Positions 18,782-27,833 of a stretch of DNA of 41,547 nucleotides are shown here, one piece after another. Position numbers and translations under genes: made by a program. The DNA is from Anabaena sp. 4-3 (GTDB taxonomy: Bacteria > Cyanobacteriota > Cyanobacteriia > Cyanobacteriales > Nostocaceae). The stretch covers positions 125,999 through 167,545 of the forward strand of contig NZ_LUHJ01000076.1 in the NCBI RefSeq assembly GCF_001597745.1, read 5' to 3'. The first letter of the stretch is position 1; each line of letters starts with the position of its first letter. The notes beneath the pieces were generated by a model. The model did not search any database, was not told where the DNA came from, and saw only the letters and a program-made list of their open reading frames with translations.

Positions 18782-19765
18782 ATGAAAAAAGGGTGCTTTT
18801 ACTATATCAAGCTATGCTTTTTGGTAATCATATCAGCATTAATAGTTACTGCTTGTCATGGTGTCAAATATCAAGACTTAACTTTGTCCAAACCAAAATT
18901 ATTAAATACCGAATGTAAATTAGTAAAACATGAATTAGGCGAAACTTGTGTTTCTCTAAATCCGCAACGCATTATTGTTACAGAACAAGTATCACTAGAA
19001 GCTTTAATTGCATTAGGTATAAAACCAATAGCTACAGTAGATACGGCTTTTGTAGCTAGTAAAACTAATTTTTTAACAAGTCAAATGGATGGGATAAATT
19101 ATATAGGTAAAGAGAGTCAGTTTAATTTAGAAACCACACTAAAACTACATCCAGATTTAATTATTGGTACGTATGGTATTGATGCAGCAAATTATAAATT
19201 ATTTTCCCAAATAGCACCTACGGTTAAATTACAAAATGTCCATAGTCAATGGAAAGAAACTTTGATGAGTCTGGCTGAAATAGTCAATAGAACTGCAACA
19301 GCCAAGACATTATTAATTGAATATCAACAACGTCTAGAAAAATTACGCACTGCTTTGGGTGAGAAAATCAATGAACTAGAGGTTTCTGTGAGTCGATTTC
19401 ACGGTGGTAATAAAGTTCCTGCAATTCGTTCTCAATATTCTTTTCCTGGCAGTATTTTGGCAGAGTTAGGAATTTCTATGCCAGTTCATCAACGTCAATT
19501 AATTAAGACTGCTGATGATACTGTAGTAACACTCAGCTTAGAACGGATAGACTTACTGGATGCTGATGTTTTATTTGTAGCAGTAGATCCTGGTGCTAGA
19601 GAGGTATTTAATCAATATCAAAATACTCGTATTTGGCAAACTCTCAATGTAGTGCAGAATCAGCGAGTTTATAGTGTGGATTCTAGTTACTGGATTTTTG
19701 GCAGTATTCTCTCAGCTAATGCTATAGTTGATGATTTATTTAAGTATTTGCTCAAGGCAACGTAA
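18782..19765 (+). CDS. FecB-type iron-siderophore-binding lipoprotein
   Basis: About 327 residues from ATG 18782 (a TTG nine bases upstream is also in frame). A lipoprotein signal peptide ends with the lipobox LIVTAC. The mature protein is a class III periplasmic binding protein: N-lobe with PQRIIVTEQVSLEALIALGIKPIA, a long linking helix near residue 170, and a C-lobe ending WIFGSILSANAIVDDLFKYL. It would bind the ferric siderophore and deliver it to a FecCD-type permease. It shares most of its motifs with the minus-strand copies at 22134 and 23120, so the cluster has three paralogues. It follows the TonB receptor in the same direction after a 361-base gap and probably has its own promoter. 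Confidence 0.9.
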   Translation: MKKGCFYYIKLCFLVIISALIVTACHGVKYQDLTLSKPKLLNTECKLVKHELGETCVSLNPQRIIVTEQVSLEALIALGIKPIATVDTAFVASKTNFLTSQMDGINYIGKESQFNLETTLKLHPDLIIGTYGIDAANYKLFSQIAPTVKLQNVHSQWKETLMSLAEIVNRTATAKTLLIEYQQRLEKLRTALGEKINELEVSVSRFHGGNKVPAIRSQYSFPGSILAELGISMPVHQRQLIKTADDTVVTLSLERIDLLDADVLFVAVDPGAREVFNQYQNTRIWQTLNVVQNQRVYSVDSSYWIFGSILSANAIVDDLFKYLLKAT

Positions 19766-19907
19766 GACCCCCTACTCCTATCTTGCCAAAAATAGTAGTC
19801 AATGCGGCAAAAAACGCTGATAAAAGGGCGAATAATATAGGACTGGTTTCATAAGGAATCATTGAATATCTCTAAAGAATCTGAGTATTTATTAAGAAAT
19901 AAAATCA

Positions 19908-21194
19908 CTAATCTTGCTCCCACAGCACAGGTACAAAGAAACCCAGTAAACCAACCAGTAACATACATACTGCACAAATCACATATAACAGGGCAATTCC
20001 TGCACCAGTACCAGTTCCAAGTAATCCGCCAAACATACGACCTAGAACACCCCCTGATTGCAAGGCTGGTGTAAAAAGACGATCTGCCAACGGGCCTGCT
20101 ATTAAATAGCCTACCGCAGAAGCGATCTGTAAAAGTAGCGATCGCGCTGCAAAAACCCTTCCTTGTACATTTGATGGTACTTTCGCTAGCCAAATAGCAG
20201 TATCAGAACTACCATTTAACGGGAAATTCAAAGAAGAACAAAATTGTGCAGGAATCCAAACCCAAGCTGTTCTACCCAAACCAAAAACAATTTTACTGAT
20301 ACCTGCACCGATCATTCCTAGTAAAACGCCGTTGATTTTCCGTTTAAAACCGCCCCAAATACTAACAATTATAGCACCTGCCACCCCACCAAAACCAGCC
20401 GCAGAAGCTAAACTACCTAGCACTAAAGTATTATTATTTGTTTTTGATAAAATCATTGGTGTATATAGTGAATTACCAATGTCATGGGGTAGCCAAAATA
20501 ATAAGTTAACTAATAGCAATGCCAATAAACTTTTGTGCGTGATAATATAACGCCAACCAACCCCCAAATCTTGCCAGATATTGACTATATTTTCGTTATT
20601 TTTAGGTGGTGTTTGAGGGATACTAACTAAAAATAAACTACTAATTGCTGTAGCAAAACTACAAATATCAATTAACCAAATTCCTGAAAAACCAATAACT
20701 GTGTAAAGATATCCTGCCAAAGCAGGAGCGATAATTTGACTACCGTAACCTGACAAAAATCCCAGACTACTAGCACGGGTATAATGTTGTTGAGGAATCA
20801 TTAATGATACTGATGACTCAAACGCCAAAGACTGAAATTGATTAAAAGTTCCAACAATTGCGCCTGTCAGATAAAAGTGCCAAATTTGTAAATTATTGGT
20901 GAGATGTAACAACAAAATTATAATTGTGCAGAAAACGGCAACTGTATCACCCACCATCATTAAAAATTTGCGGTTAAATCTGTCTACAATTACACCACTA
21001 ATGGGGGTAATGATAATACTTGGTAGTAAACTAAAAAAACCAACCAGAGTGAGGGTTGTTGCTTTACCTGTGATTTCCCATGCCCAAATTTCAATTGCAA
21101 AACTGGTCATGTTACTACCAATGGTAGAAACTAATTGACCAAGCCAAACAACGAGAAAACTACGCATATTGGCTGGTTGTTGTTCTTCTAGCAT
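19908..21194 (-). CDS. MFS transporter, EntS-like siderophore exporter
   Basis: 428 residues with about 12 hydrophobic segments. The N-terminal part carries typical MFS loop sequence (GVIVDRFNRKFLMMVGD) and the middle joins two six-helix halves near residue 205 (PQTPPKNNENIVNIW). The pattern matches the EntS/enterobactin-exporter type of MFS protein, which in cyanobacteria also secretes schizokinen-like siderophores. It is the last gene of a minus-strand run that begins with two FecB lipoproteins and a FhuF-like reductase, 28 bases after the latter. Since no siderophore synthesis genes are in view, it could export a product made elsewhere in the genome or return emptied siderophore. The substrate is an inference. 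Confidence 0.85.
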   Translation of the reverse strand: MLEEQQPANMRSFLVVWLGQLVSTIGSNMTSFAIEIWAWEITGKATTLTLVGFFSLLPSIIITPISGVIVDRFNRKFLMMVGDTVAVFCTIIILLLHLTNNLQIWHFYLTGAIVGTFNQFQSLAFESSVSLMIPQQHYTRASSLGFLSGYGSQIIAPALAGYLYTVIGFSGIWLIDICSFATAISSLFLVSIPQTPPKNNENIVNIWQDLGVGWRYIITHKSLLALLLVNLLFWLPHDIGNSLYTPMILSKTNNNTLVLGSLASAAGFGGVAGAIIVSIWGGFKRKINGVLLGMIGAGISKIVFGLGRTAWVWIPAQFCSSLNFPLNGSSDTAIWLAKVPSNVQGRVFAARSLLLQIASAVGYLIAGPLADRLFTPALQSGGVLGRMFGGLLGTGTGAGIALLYVICAVCMLLVGLLGFFVPVLWEQD

Positions 21195-21222
21195 TTTTTA
21201 CGACTTTACTTGAATTATGATT

Positions 21223-22137
21223 TCAATCAGTTTCTGTGATGTATTCCTTGATTTGGGCAATTCTTTCCTGTGGTTTTAATAAAGGACAGTTTGTACATTT
21301 TTCATCACAAGGAGGAATGAAGGCATATAAACAACAGGTAAGACGGACTGTAGTTTTAGCTGGTAAACCAGGTTCGTTAATTTTCTCAGTGCGGACTAAA
21401 TTATAAAGTGGGTTTCGTCCTGGCATAACTAAACTATCGGGTTGTTCATATAAAACGGAATAATCTGTTTTTATTGATTCTGAATTTGTAACTTTATTAA
21501 GTTCTGAAAACTGCCATTCTGAAGCATTTACCGCATTACCCCACATAGTTTTTTTAGAAAGTTTAGTTAAACTATGAACCCGTTCTATCATCGGGGCAAA
21601 ATTGCGCTGAAATAAGCTAGTAAATACAGCTTGATGTAAATCTTCCACGCTATTTACTATTTTGCCTGGATAATCTTGAGGAATGGGTATAGGTAATCTT
21701 TGGGGATAAATTACAGTACCACTTAAATCATGAAAATATAACGCCTTGGGTTCACCATTTTCTAACACAAAACTTACATTATCAATCTCTGAATTTAAGC
21801 CAATTCCTGCCCAAGTCATCAAAGCTAAAACACCAGGTAATGTTTTCCAACTGTAAACTTTGTTCCAGATAGATGCCGCAATGCGAATGTCTTGAGTTTT
21901 TTGGTATATATCGCTGGTTTGCCATTCAGATAAAAGTCTATCTGGTTGTAGATAATCATTAACTGAAATCACCTCAGCACCATCAGGAGGCTGAGTCAAA
22001 ATTATGATGTCTGTATAGAAACTATCTAAATTTCTTTGAGCAAGAGTAAATATTTCTAGTAAAAAATCTAGTATATTATTATTAGCTTTTTTTTGAGCAA
22101 ATTGTAGAGTTTCTATATTTTCAGAATCAAATATCAT
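21223..22137 (-). CDS. FhuF-like siderophore-iron reductase
   Basis: 304 residues, no signal peptide. The C-terminus carries the FhuF-type Fe-S signature: Cys268-Cys269, then Cys281-x2-Cys284, in the pattern CC-x11-CxxC, with an extra Cys277. FhuF-family proteins hold a [2Fe-2S] cluster and reduce Fe(III) bound to hydroxamate or related siderophores after import, releasing iron in the cytoplasm. Its ATG overlaps the stop of the upstream FecB gene by 4 bases (ATGA), so the two are translationally coupled; the MFS gene follows 28 bases later. The N-terminal half is divergent from enterobacterial FhuF and was not recognised further. Family call rests on the cysteine motif and context. Confidence 0.82.
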   Translation of the reverse strand: MIFDSENIETLQFAQKKANNNILDFLLEIFTLAQRNLDSFYTDIIILTQPPDGAEVISVNDYLQPDRLLSEWQTSDIYQKTQDIRIAASIWNKVYSWKTLPGVLALMTWAGIGLNSEIDNVSFVLENGEPKALYFHDLSGTVIYPQRLPIPIPQDYPGKIVNSVEDLHQAVFTSLFQRNFAPMIERVHSLTKLSKKTMWGNAVNASEWQFSELNKVTNSESIKTDYSVLYEQPDSLVMPGRNPLYNLVRTEKINEPGLPAKTTVRLTCCLYAFIPPCDEKCTNCPLLKPQERIAQIKEYITETD

Positions 22138-23114
22138 GATGTTTTCACCAAATATGTAAACAAATCATCTAAAATAGCATTGGCTGAAAGAATATTTCCG
22201 AAAATCCAGTAACTTGAATCAACAGTATAGATTCGTTGATTTTTGACTGCTTTCAGATTTTGCCATAGTGGACTATTTTGATATTGTTGAAAATTTTCTT
22301 CCGCACCGGGATCTAAAGCGATAAATAAAATATCAGCATTGATTAAATCTAGACGTTCTAAACTAACTGAAACTAGAGGTTGATTTTCATAAGTAGTCAG
22401 TTGATTTTGAATTTCTGGTAGAACTATTCCCACTTCTGTCAGTAGACTGCCAGGAAATGAATATTTAGTGCGAAATTCTGTAAATTTGTTGCCAGCATAA
22501 AAGCGACTCACAGAAACAGTTTTTTCTTTGAGGTTATGATTTATAAATGTGCGTAATTTTTCAACTCTTTGTTGGTATTCTTCCAATAATTTTTGTGCTT
22601 TTTCACTTTTGCCTGTGATTTCAGCAATACGTGATAAAGCATCTTTCCAACCATTTTGAATATAATCTAGTGTAACTGTGGGGGCTATTTGGGAAAATAA
22701 TTTGTATTGTTCTGCGCTGATAGAAAAACCCAAAATTAAATCTGGATTTAACAGTACCATTTTTTCTATATTTGGTTGACTATTTTTTCCTAAATAAACT
22801 ATTCCCTCAGCTTTTTTACCTAACTTTGGTATGATACTACCTGCAATATTCGGTTGTGTTGCTGCTATTGGTTTTAAGTCCAGTGCTAACAACGCTTCCA
22901 TAGAAGTTTCATCTAATGCGATAATGCGTTGGGGTTGTAAAGGAATACAGCTTTCACCTACAGGCTGTGTGATGACTTTACATTCAGATATTGCTAATTT
23001 GGTCTGATTTGAATTTGTAATTTGATGATGATTGCCATGACAACCCTTAATTAAAATTACGCTTACTAGGAGAATAAAACATAATTTTATATAGTAACTA
23101 AATCTTTTTTTCAT
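22134..23114 (-). CDS. FecB-type iron-siderophore-binding lipoprotein, tandem copy 1
   Basis: 326 residues from ATG 23114. Signal peptide with lipobox ILIKGC. Periplasmic-binding-protein features include PQRIIALDETSMEALLALDL, the N-lobe stretch NPDLILGFSISAEQYKLFSQ and the C-lobe end WIFGNILSANAILDDLFTYL. It is adjacent to a close paralogue (5 bases apart) and overlaps the FhuF-like gene by 4 bases, forming one operon. Likely role: periplasmic capture of a ferric siderophore for the FecCDE permease at 29172-32088. Two tandem copies plus the one at 18782 suggest uptake of several siderophores or stereoisomers. Confidence 0.9.
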   Translation of the reverse strand: MKKRFSYYIKLCFILLVSVILIKGCHGNHHQITNSNQTKLAISECKVITQPVGESCIPLQPQRIIALDETSMEALLALDLKPIAATQPNIAGSIIPKLGKKAEGIVYLGKNSQPNIEKMVLLNPDLILGFSISAEQYKLFSQIAPTVTLDYIQNGWKDALSRIAEITGKSEKAQKLLEEYQQRVEKLRTFINHNLKEKTVSVSRFYAGNKFTEFRTKYSFPGSLLTEVGIVLPEIQNQLTTYENQPLVSVSLERLDLINADILFIALDPGAEENFQQYQNSPLWQNLKAVKNQRIYTVDSSYWIFGNILSANAILDDLFTYLVKTS

Positions 23115-23119
23115 TATTT

Positions 23120-24100
23120 TTATAAACTGTCTAACAAGTATTTAACAAGGTCGTCTAAAATGGCATTTGCTGACAGGATATTTCCAAAAATCCAGTAACC
23201 TGAGTTAACAGTATATACTCGATTATTTTTAACTACATTAAGTGTTTGCCATAAAGGACTATTTTGATATTTTTGAAAGTTTTCTTCTGAACCTGGGTCT
23301 AGTGCTATAAACATTGCGTCTGACTCTAATAAATTTATACTTTCTAAACTAACATTGTTATAACTGACATTTGCATTACTACTAATTTGACGTTGTGCTA
23401 GGGGTATAGATAATTTTAATTCCTCTAAAATGCTGACAGGAAATGATAACTCATTCAAAAATTGTGTAAATTGAAGAGTTGTGTAAAATCGCATGACAGA
23501 AATTTCTGTATTTCCCAGTTTTTGAGCGAAATTCAAGCTTAGACTTTCAATTCTTTGATGATATTTTTCTAAGAGTTTTTTTGCCTCTTGAGCTTTGTTA
23601 ATTAATTTACCAAATTGTAGTAAAGTTTCTTTCCAGTCATTTTCTTTATACTCAATGGAAACTGTGGGAGCGATTTGAGAAAATAATTGATAATTTTGAG
23701 AACTCAAAGAATAGCCTACAATCAAATCAGGACGTAATTTAACAATTTTTTCAAGATTCGGCTGACTTTCTTTTCCTAGATCAATAATGTTATCAATTTT
23801 TTCTTTTAATATAGGTGCTTTGTTTCCTACCCGATTTGCTGTAGTTGCTGCTATTGGTTTTAAACCCAACGCTACTAAAATTTCTAAACTTTCTTGATCA
23901 GTTACAATTATCCTTTGGGGAATGATGGGAATACAGCTTTCTCCTAATTCATGTTTAATATTTCGACATTCTGATGTAAGAGAATTGACTTTTGATGAGT
24001 AAGTTTCTTGAGAGGAAAAAGTATAACAGCCTTTGAGAAATATTACAGTCAGGGTTACTATCAAAGATAATTTTATGTGATACAACCATTTACTGATCAT
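23120..24100 (-). CDS. FecB-type iron-siderophore-binding lipoprotein, tandem copy 2
   Basis: 326 residues from ATG 24100. Signal peptide with lipobox IFLKGC, then a binding-protein fold (PQRIIVTDQESLEILVALGL; LRPDLIVGYSLSSQNYQLFS; WIFGNILSANAILDDLVKYL). It shares the layout and many motif residues with the neighbouring copy, for example the ELGESCIP element also found at 18782 and, varied, at 22134. The presumed ligand-contact region in the C-lobe differs more (FYTTLQFTQFLNELSFPVSI versus FYAGNKFTEFRTKYSFPGSL), so the ligands may differ. It begins the lipoprotein-reductase-exporter operon, 110 bases after the second TonB receptor gene and behind a hairpin. Confidence 0.9.
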   Translation of the reverse strand: MISKWLYHIKLSLIVTLTVIFLKGCYTFSSQETYSSKVNSLTSECRNIKHELGESCIPIIPQRIIVTDQESLEILVALGLKPIAATTANRVGNKAPILKEKIDNIIDLGKESQPNLEKIVKLRPDLIVGYSLSSQNYQLFSQIAPTVSIEYKENDWKETLLQFGKLINKAQEAKKLLEKYHQRIESLSLNFAQKLGNTEISVMRFYTTLQFTQFLNELSFPVSILEELKLSIPLAQRQISSNANVSYNNVSLESINLLESDAMFIALDPGSEENFQKYQNSPLWQTLNVVKNNRVYTVNSGYWIFGNILSANAILDDLVKYLLDSL

Positions 24101-24131
24101 TGTATGCCTTGTCCATGAATTTGGGCAAGAA

Positions 24132-24158
24132 ACAGCCCTTAAATTATTTTAGGGCTGT
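24132..24158 (-). terminator. Hairpin after the second TonB receptor gene
   Basis: ACAGCCCT (24132-24139) and AGGGCTGT (24151-24158) form a perfect 8-bp stem, and part of the loop could extend it with A-T pairs. On the minus strand it follows the receptor stop by about 50 bases and is followed by TTTCTTG, a moderately T-rich tail. It may end or attenuate receptor transcription before the lipoprotein operon. Confidence 0.5.
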
Positions 24159-24209
24159 ATATTAGATTCACTGCAAGTAAAATAACTATCGCTACGAGCA
24201 ATTTGTAAA

Positions 24210-26753
24210 TTAAAATTCCCAACCCAATGTTAATTTTACTGCGCGGGGTGCGCCGTAAAAAACACGTAAGCGGTTTTCAGCCATTTCAAAATACTCAGTA
24301 TCAAACAAATTTTGTAGGTTAAGAGAGGCTCGGAAGTTATTTCGGCGATAAAATAATGCTGCATCAGTGCGTAAATAACTAGGCAAACTAAAGGTATTGT
24401 TTAAATCTCCCTCCCTTTCTCCTACATAAAAAAGACCTAAACCAAAACCTAAACCTTGTAGATTTCCTTTTTGAATTTCATAGGTATTCCACAAACTAAT
24501 AGCGTGTTCTGGTACGTTATTAATGCGGTTTCCGACTGGAATATCATTGTCTTCGCTCACTATTGCATCAGTGTAAGCATAACCACCAATTATTTTCCAT
24601 CCAGGTAGTATTTCCCCAACAATATCTACTTCAAAACCACGACTTCTTTGTTTCCCTGTCTGGATAGAGAAATTTGCATTTATGGGGTCAGAAGTAAGCA
24701 CATTTGAACGTGTAATTTGATATAGAGAAACTGTTGAAGAAAGTTTGTCATTCCAATCAAATTTAGCACCTACTTCATATTGAGTGCCTTTCTCTGGTTG
24801 AAATAAACCTCTATCAAAAGTTGATCCTGTTACTTGCTCAAATGAGCGACTGTAATTAGCATAAAGTGAAACTAATTGACTAGGTTGATAAACTATACCA
24901 ATTCGAGGGCTAAATGCTGTATCTTCCTGGAAAGAATCAAATTCATCATCGGATGCGTCATACTTTTGATTAACAATATCGAAACGTCCACCAAGCAGTA
25001 TTTTTAAGTTATCGCTTAGTGCAATTTGATCTTGTAAGTAAAACCCTAGAGCTTCTATAGTATAAGGCTCATTTGGGTATTCAGCTATTAAAGCACCAAT
25101 GTTTTGAGATCCATAGTTAGGATTAAATAAATCCAAAGGAGTTAATTCAAATTCCCGCCCAGTACCTTGAAATATCTGTCTAGATAAATCAAAACCCAAT
25201 AACAGTTTATGTTCTATATTCCCTGTTTTAAAGTTGCCAACAACATTCGTATCTAAGAGAAACTTTTCGTTAGTTGAATCATCTGTATTGTATGTACCAC
25301 GCTCTAAGGTGCGATTATCTGCTAACAAAGAAGTAGGAAAACCTGAATTTTGCTGAGAGCGTTGGAATGAAGAACGAAAACTATTTTTTACTTGCCAATT
25401 GGGGCTAAAACGATGTTCAAAATCATAGCCTACTCGCAATACTTGACGATTATTCTTATCAATAGAAGGCTCATTTATAAACCTATTTCTTGGTATTTTG
25501 CCGTTGGGGTTTGGTAAGACAGTACCAATTGCAGGTAAACCTCTATCATTGCGTTGTTGTGTGTCAAAATACTCTGCTTCAAAAGTCAATTGAGTATCTT
25601 GTCCAATTTTCCAAGTTAAAACCGGAGCGATAAAGTAACGCTGAATGTCAACAAAATCTACAAAGGTATCTGTACTAAAAGCGGAAGCATTCAAACGATA
25701 CAACAGAGTTTTACTATCATTGAGGGGACCTGTTAAATCAACTGAACCACTATATGAACTGTAATCGCCAATTGTTCCTTCTACTGAATAAAAGGGTGTT
25801 TCCAGAGGTTTTTTGGTGACAATATTAACAGTACCCCCTGCTCCACCTTGACCAAAAAGAACCGATGCGGGTCCCCTGAGAACTTCTATCTGCTCAATGT
25901 TGGCAATTCCAGAACCAGCAGTAACGTTAGTGTCATCTCTCAATCCATTACGGATAATATTACGATTGGCAAAGCCTCGAATGTTGAAACCATCAAATAC
26001 ATTACGTTCTGAAGAGTTAGTAATTACACCTGCGGTATTTTTTAATGCGTCACTTAAACGTTGTGCTTGCTGTTCCTGAAGGACTTGCTTTGGTATTACT
26101 TGAATTGCTTGAGGAATATCGCGGATTAGAGTGTCAGTTTTTGTACCAGTAGAGGCATTAGGAACTCGGTAGGTGTCTTGTTGACCTGTAACAACTAATT
26201 CAATAGGTTGTTCTGTTGGTGTTTCGCTTCTTGGTTCTTCTGGTTGTGGTGGTTGTTCCGGTTCTGGTGGTGGTGTGGTTGCAGCTTTAGGTACAACTTC
26301 AAAAATTAAACCTTCTTCACCATCAAATAATTCTGCCGCTGGTAAACCAGATTCACCTGTGACTGTTAACTGTACAGTGTTATTATCAGCTTGACTTACA
26401 CTCACAGAGATAATCCCCTGCACTGGATTAGCAATGTTAAAATCTTTGCCTTCTGGTAGTGCTAATACTGCATTAGGGATATCAACAATAAAACTATTTT
26501 CTGTACTTTTATTGGTTGGTTGCAGTGCTTCTGGGTTTGCACTTTCTAAAATAATTTCAATTCCCTTATCTGTATTGTTGACCTTTACACCTGTAACTTT
26601 TACAGATGAATTGTTATTTTGTTGTACCAGTAGTAACTTAGCTGTACTGGTATGATTTGATGTAGTTTGTGCCGCAGCAGGTTGGATAAGTATTAATGCG
26701 AATGCAAAAACAATTCCTGCGGAAATAATCTCTTTTGATTGCCGAGACACCAT
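24210..26753 (-). CDS. TonB-dependent siderophore receptor with AMIN domain, second copy
   Basis: About 847 residues from ATG 26753, chosen because GGAGTGAGGGGT precedes it and a signal peptide follows (AGIVFAFALILIQPAAAQ); the open frame extends back to a TTG at 26900 without good start signals. Order: AMIN domain (about residues 45-150; VKVNNTDKGIEIILES), Pro/Glu linker, TonB-box-like IELVVTGQQ, plug (about 205-310; DIPQAIQVIPKQVLQ, FNIRGFANR, GPASVLFGQGGAGG) and a barrel ending VKLTLGWEF. It matches the receptor at 15835 in layout and motifs. Role: ferric siderophore import across the outer membrane. It lies between a methyltransferase gene (upstream) and the lipoprotein operon (downstream), all on the minus strand. 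Confidence 0.92.
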   Translation of the reverse strand: MVSRQSKEIISAGIVFAFALILIQPAAAQTTSNHTSTAKLLLVQQNNNSSVKVTGVKVNNTDKGIEIILESANPEALQPTNKSTENSFIVDIPNAVLALPEGKDFNIANPVQGIISVSVSQADNNTVQLTVTGESGLPAAELFDGEEGLIFEVVPKAATTPPPEPEQPPQPEEPRSETPTEQPIELVVTGQQDTYRVPNASTGTKTDTLIRDIPQAIQVIPKQVLQEQQAQRLSDALKNTAGVITNSSERNVFDGFNIRGFANRNIIRNGLRDDTNVTAGSGIANIEQIEVLRGPASVLFGQGGAGGTVNIVTKKPLETPFYSVEGTIGDYSSYSGSVDLTGPLNDSKTLLYRLNASAFSTDTFVDFVDIQRYFIAPVLTWKIGQDTQLTFEAEYFDTQQRNDRGLPAIGTVLPNPNGKIPRNRFINEPSIDKNNRQVLRVGYDFEHRFSPNWQVKNSFRSSFQRSQQNSGFPTSLLADNRTLERGTYNTDDSTNEKFLLDTNVVGNFKTGNIEHKLLLGFDLSRQIFQGTGREFELTPLDLFNPNYGSQNIGALIAEYPNEPYTIEALGFYLQDQIALSDNLKILLGGRFDIVNQKYDASDDEFDSFQEDTAFSPRIGIVYQPSQLVSLYANYSRSFEQVTGSTFDRGLFQPEKGTQYEVGAKFDWNDKLSSTVSLYQITRSNVLTSDPINANFSIQTGKQRSRGFEVDIVGEILPGWKIIGGYAYTDAIVSEDNDIPVGNRINNVPEHAISLWNTYEIQKGNLQGLGFGLGLFYVGEREGDLNNTFSLPSYLRTDAALFYRRNNFRASLNLQNLFDTEYFEMAENRLRVFYGAPRAVKLTLGWEF

Positions 26754-27010
26754 ACCCCTCACTCCACAAATGCAAGTCGAATGTTGAAAATTATTTGCAA
26801 CTGTCTGTGGAATGAGTTTATGTAATTGATACGGTGTAAGTCTATATAGTAGAGGGAGAATTTTGAACCATAGCGGGAGAGTGTGATTAATTGTTGACAA
26901 GAATCTGCAAGTAGGCTGAGAATAGAGTATAAAAAGCTGTTAATAACACTTTTACAAGCATTCACTTGCGAATAACCGCAAAACTCTATTACGTCTGTAC
27001 TAATGCAGTG

Positions 27011-27808
27011 TTAGCTTGCTGTATATGCCCATATCTCAAACTTGGCTTTAGATGATAACTCTGTTTCCAACGTACCGTAATGTTCAATACAAAATTTTTC
27101 AAACTCTCTCATTACATGAGGAAATATCTCATCTGACACCAGCCAGCATAAACCGTATGCCCGTAATTGGAAAAAACTGAGGAGTTCTTCAACGGTGTTG
27201 CTTACCGTCCACTCTTTTGCAATCACATAGTTTGACTGATAACCTTTGCTACGAAAATAGTCTTCTACGTTGATTTCTTCAATTACTTTATTGACACGCT
27301 TCGGTGCTTGTTCCACTTCGTATTTAGCTACAATAGCTCGGAAATGACGCTCAAATTCCATCCGTGCAGGTGGAGTAATCCATTGAGCATTGAGATAGAA
27401 ACCTTGTGTTTTCAAGACGCGAGCAATATCATCCAGAAAAATTTTCTTATTTGAAATGCCGTGAACCATGTGAACAGTTAACACAACATCAAAGCTATTA
27501 TCTGTAAAAGGTAGTTGTGACGCATCAGCATGAATTAGGTTCAAATTTTGAGGTATTTCTGACAGTTTTTGCCTTAGTTGGTCAAGCATAGGTTGAGAAA
27601 CATCAATTCCCGTTACAGAATAACCGCGTCTGATGAAAGGAATAACATTCAAGCCTGTACCAATACCAGGTTCTAAAAAAGATGTCTCAGGTGTTGCGTC
27701 TACTAATTCAAGAATAAAATCTGCAACTTCCTCAGCGATGGATTGTGTTAACCAACGAGTTTGGTCGTAAACATGAGCAATTTTATCGTAATAAGTAGAT
27801 TTTATCAT
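27011..27808 (-). CDS. Class I SAM-dependent methyltransferase
   Basis: 265 residues. The N-terminal half is a Rossmann-type methyltransferase: motif I FLEPGIGTGLNV (about 45-56), acidic residue after strand 2 in GIDVSQPML, motif near LIHADASQLPF and DVVLTVHMVHG. It is of the UbiE/Methyltransf_11 kind; the acceptor substrate cannot be named. It starts 25 bases after the AraC-type gene and ends about 258 bases before the preferred receptor start, all on the minus strand. Methyltransferases are not a standard part of siderophore uptake operons, so it may modify a siderophore or a related metabolite, or merely be a neighbour. Confidence 0.8.
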   Translation of the reverse strand: MIKSTYYDKIAHVYDQTRWLTQSIAEEVADFILELVDATPETSFLEPGIGTGLNVIPFIRRGYSVTGIDVSQPMLDQLRQKLSEIPQNLNLIHADASQLPFTDNSFDVVLTVHMVHGISNKKIFLDDIARVLKTQGFYLNAQWITPPARMEFERHFRAIVAKYEVEQAPKRVNKVIEEINVEDYFRSKGYQSNYVIAKEWTVSNTVEELLSFFQLRAYGLCWLVSDEIFPHVMREFEKFCIEHYGTLETELSSKAKFEIWAYTAS

Positions 27809-27833
27809 TTTGTGAACTTTATACCGTTTTTTC

